Source: JAFGVL01 sp964546015
GTDB lineage: Bacteria; Bacteroidota; Bacteroidia; Bacteroidales; Paludibacteraceae
NCBI GenBank assembly: GCA_964546015.1
Contig: CAZJHO010000007.1
Span: forward strand, 7,861-71,860
Direction of reading: 5' to 3'
Length of the DNA stretch: 64,000 nt
A program made the position numbers and the translations under genes. Below, one piece after another: positions 1-8,809 of this stretch (its first letter is position 1; each line of letters opens with the position of its first letter). The notes below the pieces were generated by a model. It saw nothing but the letters and a program-made list of their open reading frames with translations, did not search any database and was not told where the DNA came from.

Positions 1-2
1 GT

Positions 3-2576
3 CCTGTTATCTCTATCGAACAAAAAACAACAAACAAAAACCCTCGTTCTACCGTAGGAACAACTACAGAAGTGTACGACTTCCTTCGTTTGCTTTTTGC
101 TCGTGCCGGAACAGCTTATTCATACAATACAGGTGAAGAAATGGTGAAATATACCGAAGAAGAAATCCTTAACCTGATATACGATTATTACAATGGTAGG
201 CGTATAAATATATTGGCTCCGGTAGTAAAAACGCGTAAAGGACATTACAAAGAACTGTTCGAACAAATCCTACGAAAAGGATATTTGTCTGTTCGGATAG
301 ATGGCGTTATTCAGGAAATTCGTCCCGGAATGAGGCTGGATCGTTATAAAATACACGATGTAGAAGTGGTGGTAGACAAACTGCCTGTATCGAAAAATGC
401 CGATGGTACAAGACTGAAAAAGTCCATACAAACTGCAATGAAACAAGGAGGTGGTACAATTATGATTATGGATAAAGATACCGATGAAATCAGGTACTTT
501 AGTCGACATTTGATGTGTCCTACCACGGGAATTTCTTACGCGGAACCTGCTCCACATAATTTTTCGTTCAATTCGCCACAAGGTGCTTGTCCTCGTTGTA
601 AAGGATTGGGTATAGTGAATGAAATCGACATGGATAAAATCATCCCCGATAGAAAACTGAATATTTATCAGGGAGGAATTGTCCCATTGGGAAAACATCG
701 TAGCTCGCTTATTTTTTGGCAGATAGACGCTATTTGTGAAAAATATGGTGTAACCACTAAGACCCCTCTTTCCAAATTCCCCGACGAAGCTTTGGATGAA
801 ATATTAAATGGTACCGACGAGCGCCTGAATATTAAAAATGCTTCTCTGGGCAATTCCAATTATTTTTCCACTTACGAAGGAGTTATCAAATACATTTCTA
901 TTCAGCAAGAAAATGCAGCTTCGGCAACTGAACAAAAATGGGCAAACCAATTTGTAAAGGAGATAAAATGCCGTGTCTGCAATGGTCAGCGGCTAAATAA
1001 AGAAGCTCTTCATTTTCGCATTGATAATAAAAATATCGCCGAATTGGCGAAAATGGATATTTCGGAACTAGCTTCTTGGCTCGAAAATGTAGAAGATAGA
1101 ATGAATACCAAACAAGCTCGCATTGCTTCGGAAATATTGAAAGAAATTCGTGCCCGATTGCAATTTCTTCTGGATGTGGGATTGGATTACCTTTCGCTCA
1201 ATCGTGCATCGCTAACTCTTTCCGGTGGTGAGAGTCAGCGTATTCGTTTGGCTACACAAATAGGGTCTCAGTTGGTCAATGTACTTTACATTTTGGATGA
1301 ACCAAGTATCGGACTTCATCAGCGCGATAACGAACGATTAATTCGTTCGCTTAAACAACTCCGTGATACCGGTAATTCTATTATAGTGGTGGAACATGAT
1401 AAAGATATGATGCTCGAGGCAGATTATATAATTGATCTTGGTCCAAGGGCAGGGCGTTATGGTGGTGAAGTGATTTTTGCCGGTACACCTAAAAAAATGC
1501 TACAAGCCGATACACTTACCGCAAAATTCCTTAATGGGAAAGAAAAAATAGAAATGCCTGCCAAATTACGCGATGGAAACGGTAAATTTATTCGTATTAA
1601 AGGAGCAGCCGGAAACAACCTAAAGAATGTAAATTTGGAAATCCCGTTGGGTAAATTTATCTGCATCACAGGCGTTTCGGGGAGTGGAAAATCGAGTCTC
1701 ATAAACGAAACTTTACAACCTATTTTGAGCCAACATTTTTACAAATCACTTAAAGATCCGCTCTCATACAAGAAAATAGAAGGGATAGAAAATGTTGATA
1801 AAGTAATTGAAGTAGATCAATCTCCTATAGGGCGTACCCCTCGCTCAAATCCTGCGACTTATACAGGTGTTTTCAGTGATATCCGTAATGTATTTGTTGC
1901 ATTGCCCGAATCAAAATTGCGAGCATATAAACCCGGTAGATTCTCCTTCAACACCTCCGGAGGAAGATGTGAAACCTGTGGTGGAAACGGATATAAGATC
2001 ATCGAAATGAATTTTCTTCCGGATGTATATGTGCCATGTGAAACTTGCCATGGCAAACGCTATAATCGCGAAACACTCGAAATTCGTTACAAAGGGAAAT
2101 CCATTGCCGATGTGTTGGATATGACCATCAATCAGGCAGTAGAATTTTTTGAAAATGTGCCTTCCATTCTACATAAATTAAAAACATTGCAAGATGTCGG
2201 ACTCGGATATATTAAAGTCGGACAACCTTCAACTACTCTTTCCGGGGGCGAAAGTCAACGGGTAAAACTAGCCACTGAACTTTCAAAACGAGATACCGGT
2301 AAAACACTTTACATCCTCGATGAACCGACTACCGGACTTCATTTTGAAGACATCCGAGCATTGCTTGATGTGTTGAACCGTTTGGTGAACAAAGGCAATA
2401 CAGTCATTGTTATCGAACACAACATAGATGTTATCAAAACTGCCGATCATATTATCGATTTAGGCCCAGAAGGAGGAAAACAAGGCGGACAAATCTTATT
2501 TTCCGGTACACCTGCCGATTTAGTTAAAAGTAAAAAAGGTTACACTTGGAAATTTCTGATTAAAGAACTCAATTAA
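3..2576 (+). CDS. uvrA: UvrA excinuclease subunit A, 5' truncated by window edge
   Basis: This is the damage-recognition ATPase of UvrABC nucleotide excision repair. The reading frame is open from base 3, so the start and first Walker A lie outside the window; 857 residues are visible of roughly 930-950. Seen in order: the GTTTEVYDFLRLLFAR segment, ABC signature LSGGESQRIRL and Walker B LYILDEPSIGLH (about 1215-1325), second Walker A GVSGSGKSS (about 1675-1700), a complete CETC..CETC zinc module (about 1970-2060), second signature LSGGESQRVKL and Walker B LYILDEPTTGLH (about 2235-2350). Two cysteine sites differ from the usual family pattern: the CPxC (or CPxH) after LLFAR reads SYNTG, and the first pair of the N-terminal zinc module reads CPTTG while the second pair, CPRC, is intact. 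Many Bacteroidota carry more than one uvrA, so this may be the divergent copy. Confidence 0.95.
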   Translation, partial: PVISIEQKTTNKNPRSTVGTTTEVYDFLRLLFARAGTAYSYNTGEEMVKYTEEEILNLIYDYYNGRRINILAPVVKTRKGHYKELFEQILRKGYLSVRIDGVIQEIRPGMRLDRYKIHDVEVVVDKLPVSKNADGTRLKKSIQTAMKQGGGTIMIMDKDTDEIRYFSRHLMCPTTGISYAEPAPHNFSFNSPQGACPRCKGLGIVNEIDMDKIIPDRKLNIYQGGIVPLGKHRSSLIFWQIDAICEKYGVTTKTPLSKFPDEALDEILNGTDERLNIKNASLGNSNYFSTYEGVIKYISIQQENAASATEQKWANQFVKEIKCRVCNGQRLNKEALHFRIDNKNIAELAKMDISELASWLENVEDRMNTKQARIASEILKEIRARLQFLLDVGLDYLSLNRASLTLSGGESQRIRLATQIGSQLVNVLYILDEPSIGLHQRDNERLIRSLKQLRDTGNSIIVVEHDKDMMLEADYIIDLGPRAGRYGGEVIFAGTPKKMLQADTLTAKFLNGKEKIEMPAKLRDGNGKFIRIKGAAGNNLKNVNLEIPLGKFICITGVSGSGKSSLINETLQPILSQHFYKSLKDPLSYKKIEGIENVDKVIEVDQSPIGRTPRSNPATYTGVFSDIRNVFVALPESKLRAYKPGRFSFNTSGGRCETCGGNGYKIIEMNFLPDVYVPCETCHGKRYNRETLEIRYKGKSIADVLDMTINQAVEFFENVPSILHKLKTLQDVGLGYIKVGQPSTTLSGGESQRVKLATELSKRDTGKTLYILDEPTTGLHFEDIRALLDVLNRLVNKGNTVIVIEHNIDVIKTADHIIDLGPEGGKQGGQILFSGTPADLVKSKKGYTWKFLIKELN

Positions 2577-2768
2577 TAAAAATTGTTGATTATTTAATAT
2601 TTGCCACAAAAGAAAATATTTTTTTTTATTCTTTTACTTTTATAGCAATAATTGGTTAAAAAAATAATATGAAACAATACAAATTTCCCTGCCAGTATAA
2701 TATATGTTAATTTACTATGGATTGTTAAATTTTTTTAGTTAGTTTGTACCGTTAAATAACCTTCCGAA

Positions 2769-4061
2769 ATGAGAAATAAAAAAATCCGGATATTAACTCT
2801 ATTAATTATAATAGTTTTTGGAAGTTTAGTGACATTACAAATAAAATATCTAATTTCTGTTTGGGATAAGGTTGATAATAATTTCAGTGCCCGAGTACAA
2901 CAAAGTTTATATCAAGCCGAAAAAGACATTAAGGAGTTAAAAATTGAACGGGATCTAAAAAAAAGATACAAAACCCATAATATTACAGAAAATGTATCAC
3001 CAAAACTAAAGTTAGAAGAATGGTTGAATTTTAGAGATTTAGAAAATATCTTAACTACAGAATTTGAAAAAAATCAGATATTTCTACTTTATCACTTTGG
3101 AATTACTGATAAATCAGGAAAATTTATTTATACTTGTCATGATAAAGATTGTGAGAAGCTTTTTAATGACGATGCATATAAGCAATTATTATTTCAGGAT
3201 GAAACCTTTGAAAATAAATATACATTGAAAGTATATTTTCCAACAAAGAAGGATTACATTGTTACTACCTTATTTTTGCTTATCTCATCAATGATGCTGA
3301 TGATATTTTTAATAATCTTGATAATTGTAATATTCTATATCTTTTTTAAACAGGAAAAATTGTCTGCTATTAAATTGGATTTTATGAATAATATGATACA
3401 TGAACTAAAAATACCTATATCAACAGTAGCTTTGTCTTCTCAGATATTACAAGATAAAAATATTGCGAAAACACCGAAAAAAACATCTCGTTTTTTGAGC
3501 CTAATTGCTAAAGAAAGCAACCGATTACGATTTTTAGTAGATAAAGTTCTACAAGTAATGATGCTTGAAAAGGAAAACCAACTTATGAATTTCGCTCCAA
3601 CAAATGTGAATGAGTTGGTTAAAGAAACAATCCCATCTATTGTTTTAAATGTAGAAAATAAAGACGGGAAGGTTATTGTCGAACTTGATGCAGAGAATCC
3701 ATGTGCAAAGATTGACACAATTCATTTTTCAAATGTTATTTATAATTTGACGGAGAATGCACTAAAGTACCAAAAAAAAGATGTACCACTTATACTCAAA
3801 ATTAAAACATGGGACGATAAAAACTATATTTTTGTTTCTGTTGAAGACAATGGAATCGGTATCAAAAAAGAACATTTAAAAGAAATATTTGACAAGTTTT
3901 ATCGTATACCGACAGGAAGTACTTGTAATGTTAAAGGATTTGGAGTAGGATTAGCTTATGTAAAACAAATTATTGAAATACACAAAGGAACTATTTCTGT
4001 AGAAAGCGAATGTAATGTTGGAACCAGATTTATAATATCATTACCAATTGTAAATCTATAA
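2769..4061 (+). CDS. rprX: Sensor histidine kinase, RprX-like
   Basis: This is a membrane histidine kinase of 430 residues. A first membrane segment spans about residues 7-28, a sensor region without recognisable domain runs to about 162, and a long second membrane segment covers about 163-192. The cytoplasmic part has an H-box HELKIPIS with the phosphoacceptor at H211, an N-box NLTENALKY, G1 VEDNGIGI, F-box FDKFYRIP and G2 KGFGVGLAYV. It lies 12 bases ahead of the response regulator, so the two form an operon. The regulator looks strongly like Bacteroides RprY, which makes this the RprX partner by context; the signal it senses is not evident. It starts 192 bases after uvrA in a spacer without a visible terminator. 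Confidence 0.85.
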   Translation: MRNKKIRILTLLIIIVFGSLVTLQIKYLISVWDKVDNNFSARVQQSLYQAEKDIKELKIERDLKKRYKTHNITENVSPKLKLEEWLNFRDLENILTTEFEKNQIFLLYHFGITDKSGKFIYTCHDKDCEKLFNDDAYKQLLFQDETFENKYTLKVYFPTKKDYIVTTLFLLISSMMLMIFLIILIIVIFYIFFKQEKLSAIKLDFMNNMIHELKIPISTVALSSQILQDKNIAKTPKKTSRFLSLIAKESNRLRFLVDKVLQVMMLEKENQLMNFAPTNVNELVKETIPSIVLNVENKDGKVIVELDAENPCAKIDTIHFSNVIYNLTENALKYQKKDVPLILKIKTWDDKNYIFVSVEDNGIGIKKEHLKEIFDKFYRIPTGSTCNVKGFGVGLAYVKQIIEIHKGTISVESECNVGTRFIISLPIVNL

Positions 4062-4073
4062 ATTTTTACTATT

Positions 4074-4790
4074 ATGACACCAAAAACAAGAATTCTTCTT
4101 TGCGAAGACGATGAAAATTTAGGATTATTATTGTTGGAGTACCTGCAAGTAAAAGGTTTATCTGTAGATTTAATGCCCGATGGAGAAGCTGGACTGGAAG
4201 CTTTCACTAATAACAAATATGACTTGTGCATACTAGATGTTATGATGCCTAAAAAAGACGGTTTTACATTAGCTCAAGAAATACGGAACTTGAATCCGGA
4301 AATTCCTATTATTTTCCTTACAGCACGCACAATGAAAGAAGATGTGTTGGAAGGATTCAGATCCGGAGCAGATGATTATGTTGCCAAACCATTCAGTATG
4401 GAAGAACTTATTTCCAGGATGGAAGCAATCTTCCGCAGGGTAAGAGGCAAAAAAGCGAAATCAACAACCACATATCATATTGGAAAATATGTGTTCGATG
4501 CACAACGCCAATTACTTCTGATTGATGGAAAAGAGACAAAATTGACCACAAAAGAGTCTGATTTATTAACTCTTTTAGTAAATAAAATAAATAATATCCT
4601 TACTCGCAATTCAGCACTGAAAACAATCTGGATAGAAGACAACTATTTCAATGCGCGAAGTATGGATATATATATTACTAAACTACGCAAGTTACTTAAA
4701 GAAGATCCGGAAGTAGGTATTTTAAATATTCATGGGAAAGGATATAAGTTATTTGCTCCTGAAGTAAATAACCCTGATGCTGAAGAATAA
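4074..4790 (+). CDS. rprY: OmpR-type response regulator, RprY-like
   Basis: A two-domain DNA-binding response regulator of 238 residues. The receiver has the acidic pocket E11-D12-D13, phosphoacceptor D55 in CILDVMMPKK, a switch threonine at about 83 and K105 in VAKPFS. The C-terminal half is an OmpR/PhoB winged helix (TTKESDLLTLLV and the recognition helix region NARSMDIYITKLRKLL). The CEDDENLGLLL opening, the DVMMPKKDGFTLAQE stretch and the IHGKGYKL ending resemble RprY of Bacteroides fragilis as I remember it. It follows the kinase by 12 bases and is closed by a strong terminator hairpin, so rprX-rprY is probably a self-contained transcription unit. Confidence 0.88.
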   Translation: MTPKTRILLCEDDENLGLLLLEYLQVKGLSVDLMPDGEAGLEAFTNNKYDLCILDVMMPKKDGFTLAQEIRNLNPEIPIIFLTARTMKEDVLEGFRSGADDYVAKPFSMEELISRMEAIFRRVRGKKAKSTTTYHIGKYVFDAQRQLLLIDGKETKLTTKESDLLTLLVNKINNILTRNSALKTIWIEDNYFNARSMDIYITKLRKLLKEDPEVGILNIHGKGYKLFAPEVNNPDAEE

Positions 4791-4794
4791 AAAA

Positions 4795-4833
4795 GAAAGA
4801 AAGTCTGCTATTAAATTAGTGGACTTTCTTTTT
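4795..4833 (+). terminator. Rho-independent terminator after rprY
   Basis: An AGAAAGTC arm (about 4797-4804) pairs with GACTTTCT (4822-4829) and is followed by a T run. It begins 5 bases after the rprY stop codon. Confidence 0.8.
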
Positions 4834-4907
4834 CAAACAGAGTTCTTTCCTGATTAGTAACACGATTAACTATTAGGAAGAATATATTGATAAGTTTTAA
4901 TAAAAAA

Positions 4908-5888
4908 ATGGAGAGCATATCAATAGATAAATTAAAAATGAAAATGAACAAAAGCGGAGAGAATAAAACCCCGTTTCTGTTTGTCGTTAACTTTGAGCTA
5001 ACTGAAGGTTTTTTTATTGAAGATCCTGTTAAACAAAAAGATATTTTGTTCCATTGTCCGATAGGAAGCAATAATCTCGAAAAAAACGAAGAAAAGATAG
5101 CCGGTAAGTATTTATCTTCTTATCCGATATCATTTGATGATTATCGACGAAAATTCGATATTGTGATGGATGGATTAAGACGAGGAGATTCTTTTTTAAC
5201 AAACCTGACAATCAAAACACCAATAAAGACTTCACTCACACTCAGGCAAATATTTAGTTTAAGTAACTCTCCTTATCGTCTTTATGTGCCTAATAAATTT
5301 GTATGTTTTTCTCCGGAACGATTTGTCAGGATAGTTGACGGTGTTATTTCTACTAACCCAATGAAAGGGACAATAAATGCCGATGTGGAAAATGCTGAAA
5401 ATATCATTTTATCCGATGAAAAAGAAACTGCAGAACATTATACGATCGTCGATCTATTACGCAATGATTTAGGAATGGTTGCTAATGATGTCCGTGTAAA
5501 GCGTTTTCGCTATATTGACCGGATTCGGACGAATAAACGGGAAATATTACAGGTTAGTTCGGAGATTACAGGAAGATTGGAAGCTAATTATTCTTCACAC
5601 CTTGGAGATATTATTTTTCAGATGCTTCCTGCCGGTTCTATTTCGGGAGCTCCTAAAAAATCAACCATTGATATTATCAAAAAGGCTGAAAATGAATCGC
5701 GAGGCTTTTATACAGGAGTTTTCGGCTATTTTGACGGCGAGCAATTCGATAGTGCGGTCTTAATTCGTTACATAGAAGAAACAGACAGACGAAAATATTT
5801 TTGTAGTGGAGGCGGCATTACGGTTTACAGCAATGTGCAAAAAGAATATAATGAAGCTCTTGAGAAAATATATTTGCCATTCATATGA
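4908..5888 (+). CDS. pabB: Aminodeoxychorismate synthase component I
   Basis: A chorismate-binding enzyme that aminates chorismate to 4-amino-4-deoxychorismate for folate synthesis. From the ATG at 4908 it is 326 residues, the short form without a long N-terminal domain; an in-frame TTG at 4887 is less likely. The motif PMKGT has lysine K153 where aminodeoxychorismate synthases carry their active-site lysine (PIKGT) and anthranilate synthases have alanine (PIAGT), so PabB is preferred over TrpE. Other family motifs are LLRNDLG, LPAGSISGAPKK and the GGGITVYSN ending. It overlaps the next gene by 4 bases (ATGA), implying coupled translation with the lyase that uses its product. No glutamine amidotransferase (PabA) is present here. 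Confidence 0.88.
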   Translation: MESISIDKLKMKMNKSGENKTPFLFVVNFELTEGFFIEDPVKQKDILFHCPIGSNNLEKNEEKIAGKYLSSYPISFDDYRRKFDIVMDGLRRGDSFLTNLTIKTPIKTSLTLRQIFSLSNSPYRLYVPNKFVCFSPERFVRIVDGVISTNPMKGTINADVENAENIILSDEKETAEHYTIVDLLRNDLGMVANDVRVKRFRYIDRIRTNKREILQVSSEITGRLEANYSSHLGDIIFQMLPAGSISGAPKKSTIDIIKKAENESRGFYTGVFGYFDGEQFDSAVLIRYIEETDRRKYFCSGGGITVYSNVQKEYNEALEKIYLPFI

Positions 5889-6481
5889 ACACATTATTTT
5901 CAGAAGCTATAAAATTAAATGACGGCGTTTTCTATAATTTGGAATACCACCAAACAAGAGTTGACCGTACCTTACAACAGTTTTATGGAACAAGTATTGA
6001 CCTTTCTGTCCTAAATAGAATGATTCCCAAAAACAAAAAGACGGGGCTTTATAAATGCCGGATGATTTATGACGATCATGTAAAAACTGTTGAATTTATT
6101 CCCTATACTTTTCGTAAAATAAAAAAAGTTGGAGTGATTAGTGATAATGACATAGAATATAGCTATAAATACGCAGATCGTAGTCATTTGAATAGTTTGT
6201 TGGAAAAATCAAACTGCGATGATATTATTATTGTAAAAAACAATTTGGTTACTGATTCTTTTGCTGCTAATCTAGTCTTTCAATCTTCGGCAGGACTGTA
6301 CACCCCTGAAAGCTGTTTGCTTCAAGGAACGAAAAGACAGTATCTTTTAGAAAAAGGAATTATTCAGAAAAGAGAAATTCACATTGAAGATATAAAAAAA
6401 TATAACCGGATATTTTTCATAAATGCCATGATTGATTTGAAGGATAATGTAAATATCGAAGTATCTTCTTTGTGCTTGTAA
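5885..6481 (+). CDS. pabC: Aminotransferase class IV, probable aminodeoxychorismate lyase
   Basis: A PLP-fold class IV protein of 198 residues that most likely releases pyruvate from aminodeoxychorismate to give p-aminobenzoate. The likely PLP lysine is in YKYADRSHL, matching the conserved K of the family, and the phosphate-binding segment is VTDSFAANLVF. It is shorter than E. coli PabC (about 270 residues), as is common for the compact Bacteroidota form. The start codon sits inside the pabB stop (ATGA), which with the shared pathway supports the assignment over a branched-chain or D-amino-acid aminotransferase. The gene ends 20 bases before the convergent ugd stop. Confidence 0.8.
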   Translation: MNTLFSEAIKLNDGVFYNLEYHQTRVDRTLQQFYGTSIDLSVLNRMIPKNKKTGLYKCRMIYDDHVKTVEFIPYTFRKIKKVGVISDNDIEYSYKYADRSHLNSLLEKSNCDDIIIVKNNLVTDSFAANLVFQSSAGLYTPESCLLQGTKRQYLLEKGIIQKREIHIEDIKKYNRIFFINAMIDLKDNVNIEVSSLCL

Positions 6482-6501
6482 AAAATAATTTTTAAATAAT
6501 T

Positions 6502-7842
6502 TTATTTGCGAGTATTATTTCCTATACAATAATATTCAATGTTTGCCGAAGCTAAATCACTTGCTTCATAAATGTTTCTTCCATCAAAAACGACAGCTTT
6601 TCGCATCGTTTTTTTAATGACTTCCCAATTTGGCAAACGAAATTCTTTCCATTCTGTAACAACCAATAATGCATCAGCATTTAAAGTGGCATCGTACATA
6701 TCTGTAGAAAAATACACTTTATCAATCATATCGGATTGACCAAGTTTACGCTTCGTTTCTGCCATCGCTACAGGGTCAAACACACGCATATTACAACCTT
6801 CTTTTACCAATTTTTCTATCAAAATTAAAGCAGGAGCTTCTCGTATATCATCAGTTTCTGGTTTAAAAGAAAGCCCCCATAATGCTATCGTTTTTCCGGA
6901 TAGATTTTTATTAAAGTAAGTCAATAATTTTTTAAATAATATTTCTTTTTGTTTGTCATTTACAGCTTCAACAGCACGCAACACTTGCATGTCGTATCCT
7001 TTATCTACTGCTGTTTTAATGAGTGCTTTTACATCTTTTGGAAAGCACGAACCACCATACCCACAGCCGGGATAAAGAAATTTTGTCCCAATACGCAAAT
7101 CACTTCCAATACCTTTTCGTACCAAATTAACATTTGCTCCGACAATGTCACATAAGTTAGCAATATCATTCATAAAACTAATACGAGTTGCCAGCATAGC
7201 ATTTGCAGCATATTTAGTCATTTCGGCAGATGGAATATCCATAAAAATGACACGAAAATTGTTTAGCATAAAAGGCCTATACAACTTGGTAAGAAGTTCT
7301 TTGGCTTTTTCGTTTTCTACACCAACAACGACTCTGTCGGGACTCATAAAATCCTTTATAGCAGCTCCTTCTTTTAAAAACTCGGGATTAGATGCTACAT
7401 CAAATTCAATAGATACTCCTCGCTTTATCAATTCCTCTTCAATAGCTTTTTTTACTAAAGCAGCTGTACCCACAGGAACCGTACTTTTAGTTACCAAAAG
7501 CGTATATTTATTCATGTGTTTACCAACTGTCCGAGCCACTTCGAGAACATATTTCAAATCGGCACTTCCGTCTTCGTCCGGAGGCGTTCCTACTGCACTA
7601 AAAACAACTTCTACATCCTGTAAACATTCTTTTAAATCCGAAATAAAATGCAATCGTCCGGCTTTCTGGTTCCGAATTACCATATCTTCCAGTCCTGCCT
7701 CATAAATAGGTATAATACCTTTTTTTAATGCTTCTATTTTATTTACATCAATATCCACGCAAGTAACATCGATTCCCATTTCGGCAAAACAGGCACCTGT
7801 TACAAGTCCCACATATCCGGTTCCAACAATTGCTAATTTCAT
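6502..7842 (-). CDS. ugd: UDP-glucose 6-dehydrogenase
   Basis: Oxidises UDP-glucose twice with NAD+ to UDP-glucuronate, a precursor of capsule, exopolysaccharide and lipid A or LPS sugars. The 446-residue length is normal. The N-terminal Rossmann motif is GTGYVGLVTGACFAEMG (residues 7-23). Further family landmarks are TKSTVPVGT, NPEFLKEG (about 152-159) and the catalytic cysteine C266 in GYGGSCFPKD; the C-terminal UDP-binding domain follows (LWGLSFKPETDD). It has its own promoter-like element 23 bases upstream and a 40-base gap from the upstream gene, so it can be expressed alone. UDP-ManNAc dehydrogenases are related, but the overall match favours Ugd. Confidence 0.93.
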   Translation of the reverse strand: MKLAIVGTGYVGLVTGACFAEMGIDVTCVDIDVNKIEALKKGIIPIYEAGLEDMVIRNQKAGRLHFISDLKECLQDVEVVFSAVGTPPDEDGSADLKYVLEVARTVGKHMNKYTLLVTKSTVPVGTAALVKKAIEEELIKRGVSIEFDVASNPEFLKEGAAIKDFMSPDRVVVGVENEKAKELLTKLYRPFMLNNFRVIFMDIPSAEMTKYAANAMLATRISFMNDIANLCDIVGANVNLVRKGIGSDLRIGTKFLYPGCGYGGSCFPKDVKALIKTAVDKGYDMQVLRAVEAVNDKQKEILFKKLLTYFNKNLSGKTIALWGLSFKPETDDIREAPALILIEKLVKEGCNMRVFDPVAMAETKRKLGQSDMIDKVYFSTDMYDATLNADALLVVTEWKEFRLPNWEVIKKTMRKAVVFDGRNIYEASDLASANIEYYCIGNNTRK

Positions 7843-7864
7843 TTTTATATATTTAAAATCAATA

Positions 7865-7872
7865 CAAAGATA
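7865..7872 (-). promoter_or_regulatory. Bacteroidota -7 element for ugd
   Basis: On the minus strand this reads TATCTTTG, an exact TAnnTTTG match 23 bases upstream of the ugd ATG. No clear TTTG lies at the expected -33 distance. Confidence 0.55.
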
Positions 7873-7882
7873 TTATACTTTT

Positions 7883-8806
7883 CTATTTAATAGAGAAATC
7901 AAGATAAGGTTCTATTCTTTCCAAAAAATTGATAGTAATATCTGTGCTTTCAATCTTTTTCAAATCTTTAATAGAATTATATTTACCGTGGTTGCGACGA
8001 TATTTATAAATATCGTTTGCTTGATAAAAATTGATATAAGGATGTGATCTCAGACGATCAATGCTTGCTCTATTAATTGCGATTTTTTGAATTTTTGTTT
8101 TATCAATTTCAATAAAAGGAGTTATCCGATCAACTAATTCGGATGGAATATTTTTAATCTCTTTTAGCTGGGAAACAGAAATATAACCACCTAATTGTTT
8201 TCTGTAAAAAATAATCTTTTTAGCCATCCAAACTGGTATTTTTAGTTGAGCTAATGCTATCGTATCTGCACTATTAATATCTACAGACCAAGTTTGTACA
8301 GTTTCAATCGCCGGTCTTTCTTGAATTGGAATATTTATATATGGCTTTAATTGTTCAAACTGTTCAGAAGATAAGCCATAAAGTTTCCCGAATTGTTCTG
8401 CTGTTTTATATCTCCCACCTTTTGCACGATATTTTAGAATATTATGTGCCATAAACGGCTTTAACCCCAATTTAATAAATCCGATTGAGTCCAATTCGTT
8501 GGGATTAAAAGTGAATAATTGAGACGGTTGTAGCTTATCCCGAGTTTTCGTCGGGTATTGTCTGGGATATTTTTTATGGTCAGAGTTATATGTTTTAGAA
8601 TATGAAGGCTGTTTTGTTTCTTGAAGAGAAGCTTTGAATAACTCTACTTGATGAAAAAAATCCGTGTCAACCACTTCCGATTCAGATGAAATAAGATGAG
8701 GAATAAAAAGATATTTTGCTATACTTGTCAAAATAATCAACGAAATAAGAACAGTAAGCCCGATCTGCTGTCCTTTAGTAAAATAAAAATAATCTTTCCA
8801 AGACAT
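7883..8806 (-). CDS. Membrane-anchored helix-hairpin-helix protein
   Basis: A 307-residue protein with a short cytoplasmic N-terminus, one membrane segment (about residues 14-34) and a soluble region with ComEA-like helix-hairpin-helix repeats. Units can be seen around LDSIGFIKLGLKPFMAHNIL, ADTIALAQLKIPVWMAKKI, INRASIDRLRSHPYINFYQA and the last segment; the repeated IxxYRxxxGxY pattern (KYRAKGGRY, FYRKQLGGY, KYRRNHGKY) follows each hairpin. Such domains bind DNA without sequence preference in ComEA, but the role here is unproven. It sits 3 bases downstream of hisS and is probably translated from the waaA-hisS transcript. Confidence 0.75.
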   Translation of the reverse strand: MSWKDYFYFTKGQQIGLTVLISLIILTSIAKYLFIPHLISSESEVVDTDFFHQVELFKASLQETKQPSYSKTYNSDHKKYPRQYPTKTRDKLQPSQLFTFNPNELDSIGFIKLGLKPFMAHNILKYRAKGGRYKTAEQFGKLYGLSSEQFEQLKPYINIPIQERPAIETVQTWSVDINSADTIALAQLKIPVWMAKKIIFYRKQLGGYISVSQLKEIKNIPSELVDRITPFIEIDKTKIQKIAINRASIDRLRSHPYINFYQANDIYKYRRNHGKYNSIKDLKKIESTDITINFLERIEPYLDFSIK

Positions 8807-8809
8807 CCT

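Noticed and set aside
4908..5888. Calling pabB anthranilate synthase (trpE)
   Set aside because: The PMKGT lysine and the adjoining class IV lyase point to p-aminobenzoate synthesis; no trp genes are nearby.
7145..7705. Open frame of 186 codons on + opposite ugd
   Set aside because: It is fully antisense to the well-supported ugd gene and its translation has no recognisable motif; low-complexity Ser/Thr-rich text typical of a shadow frame.
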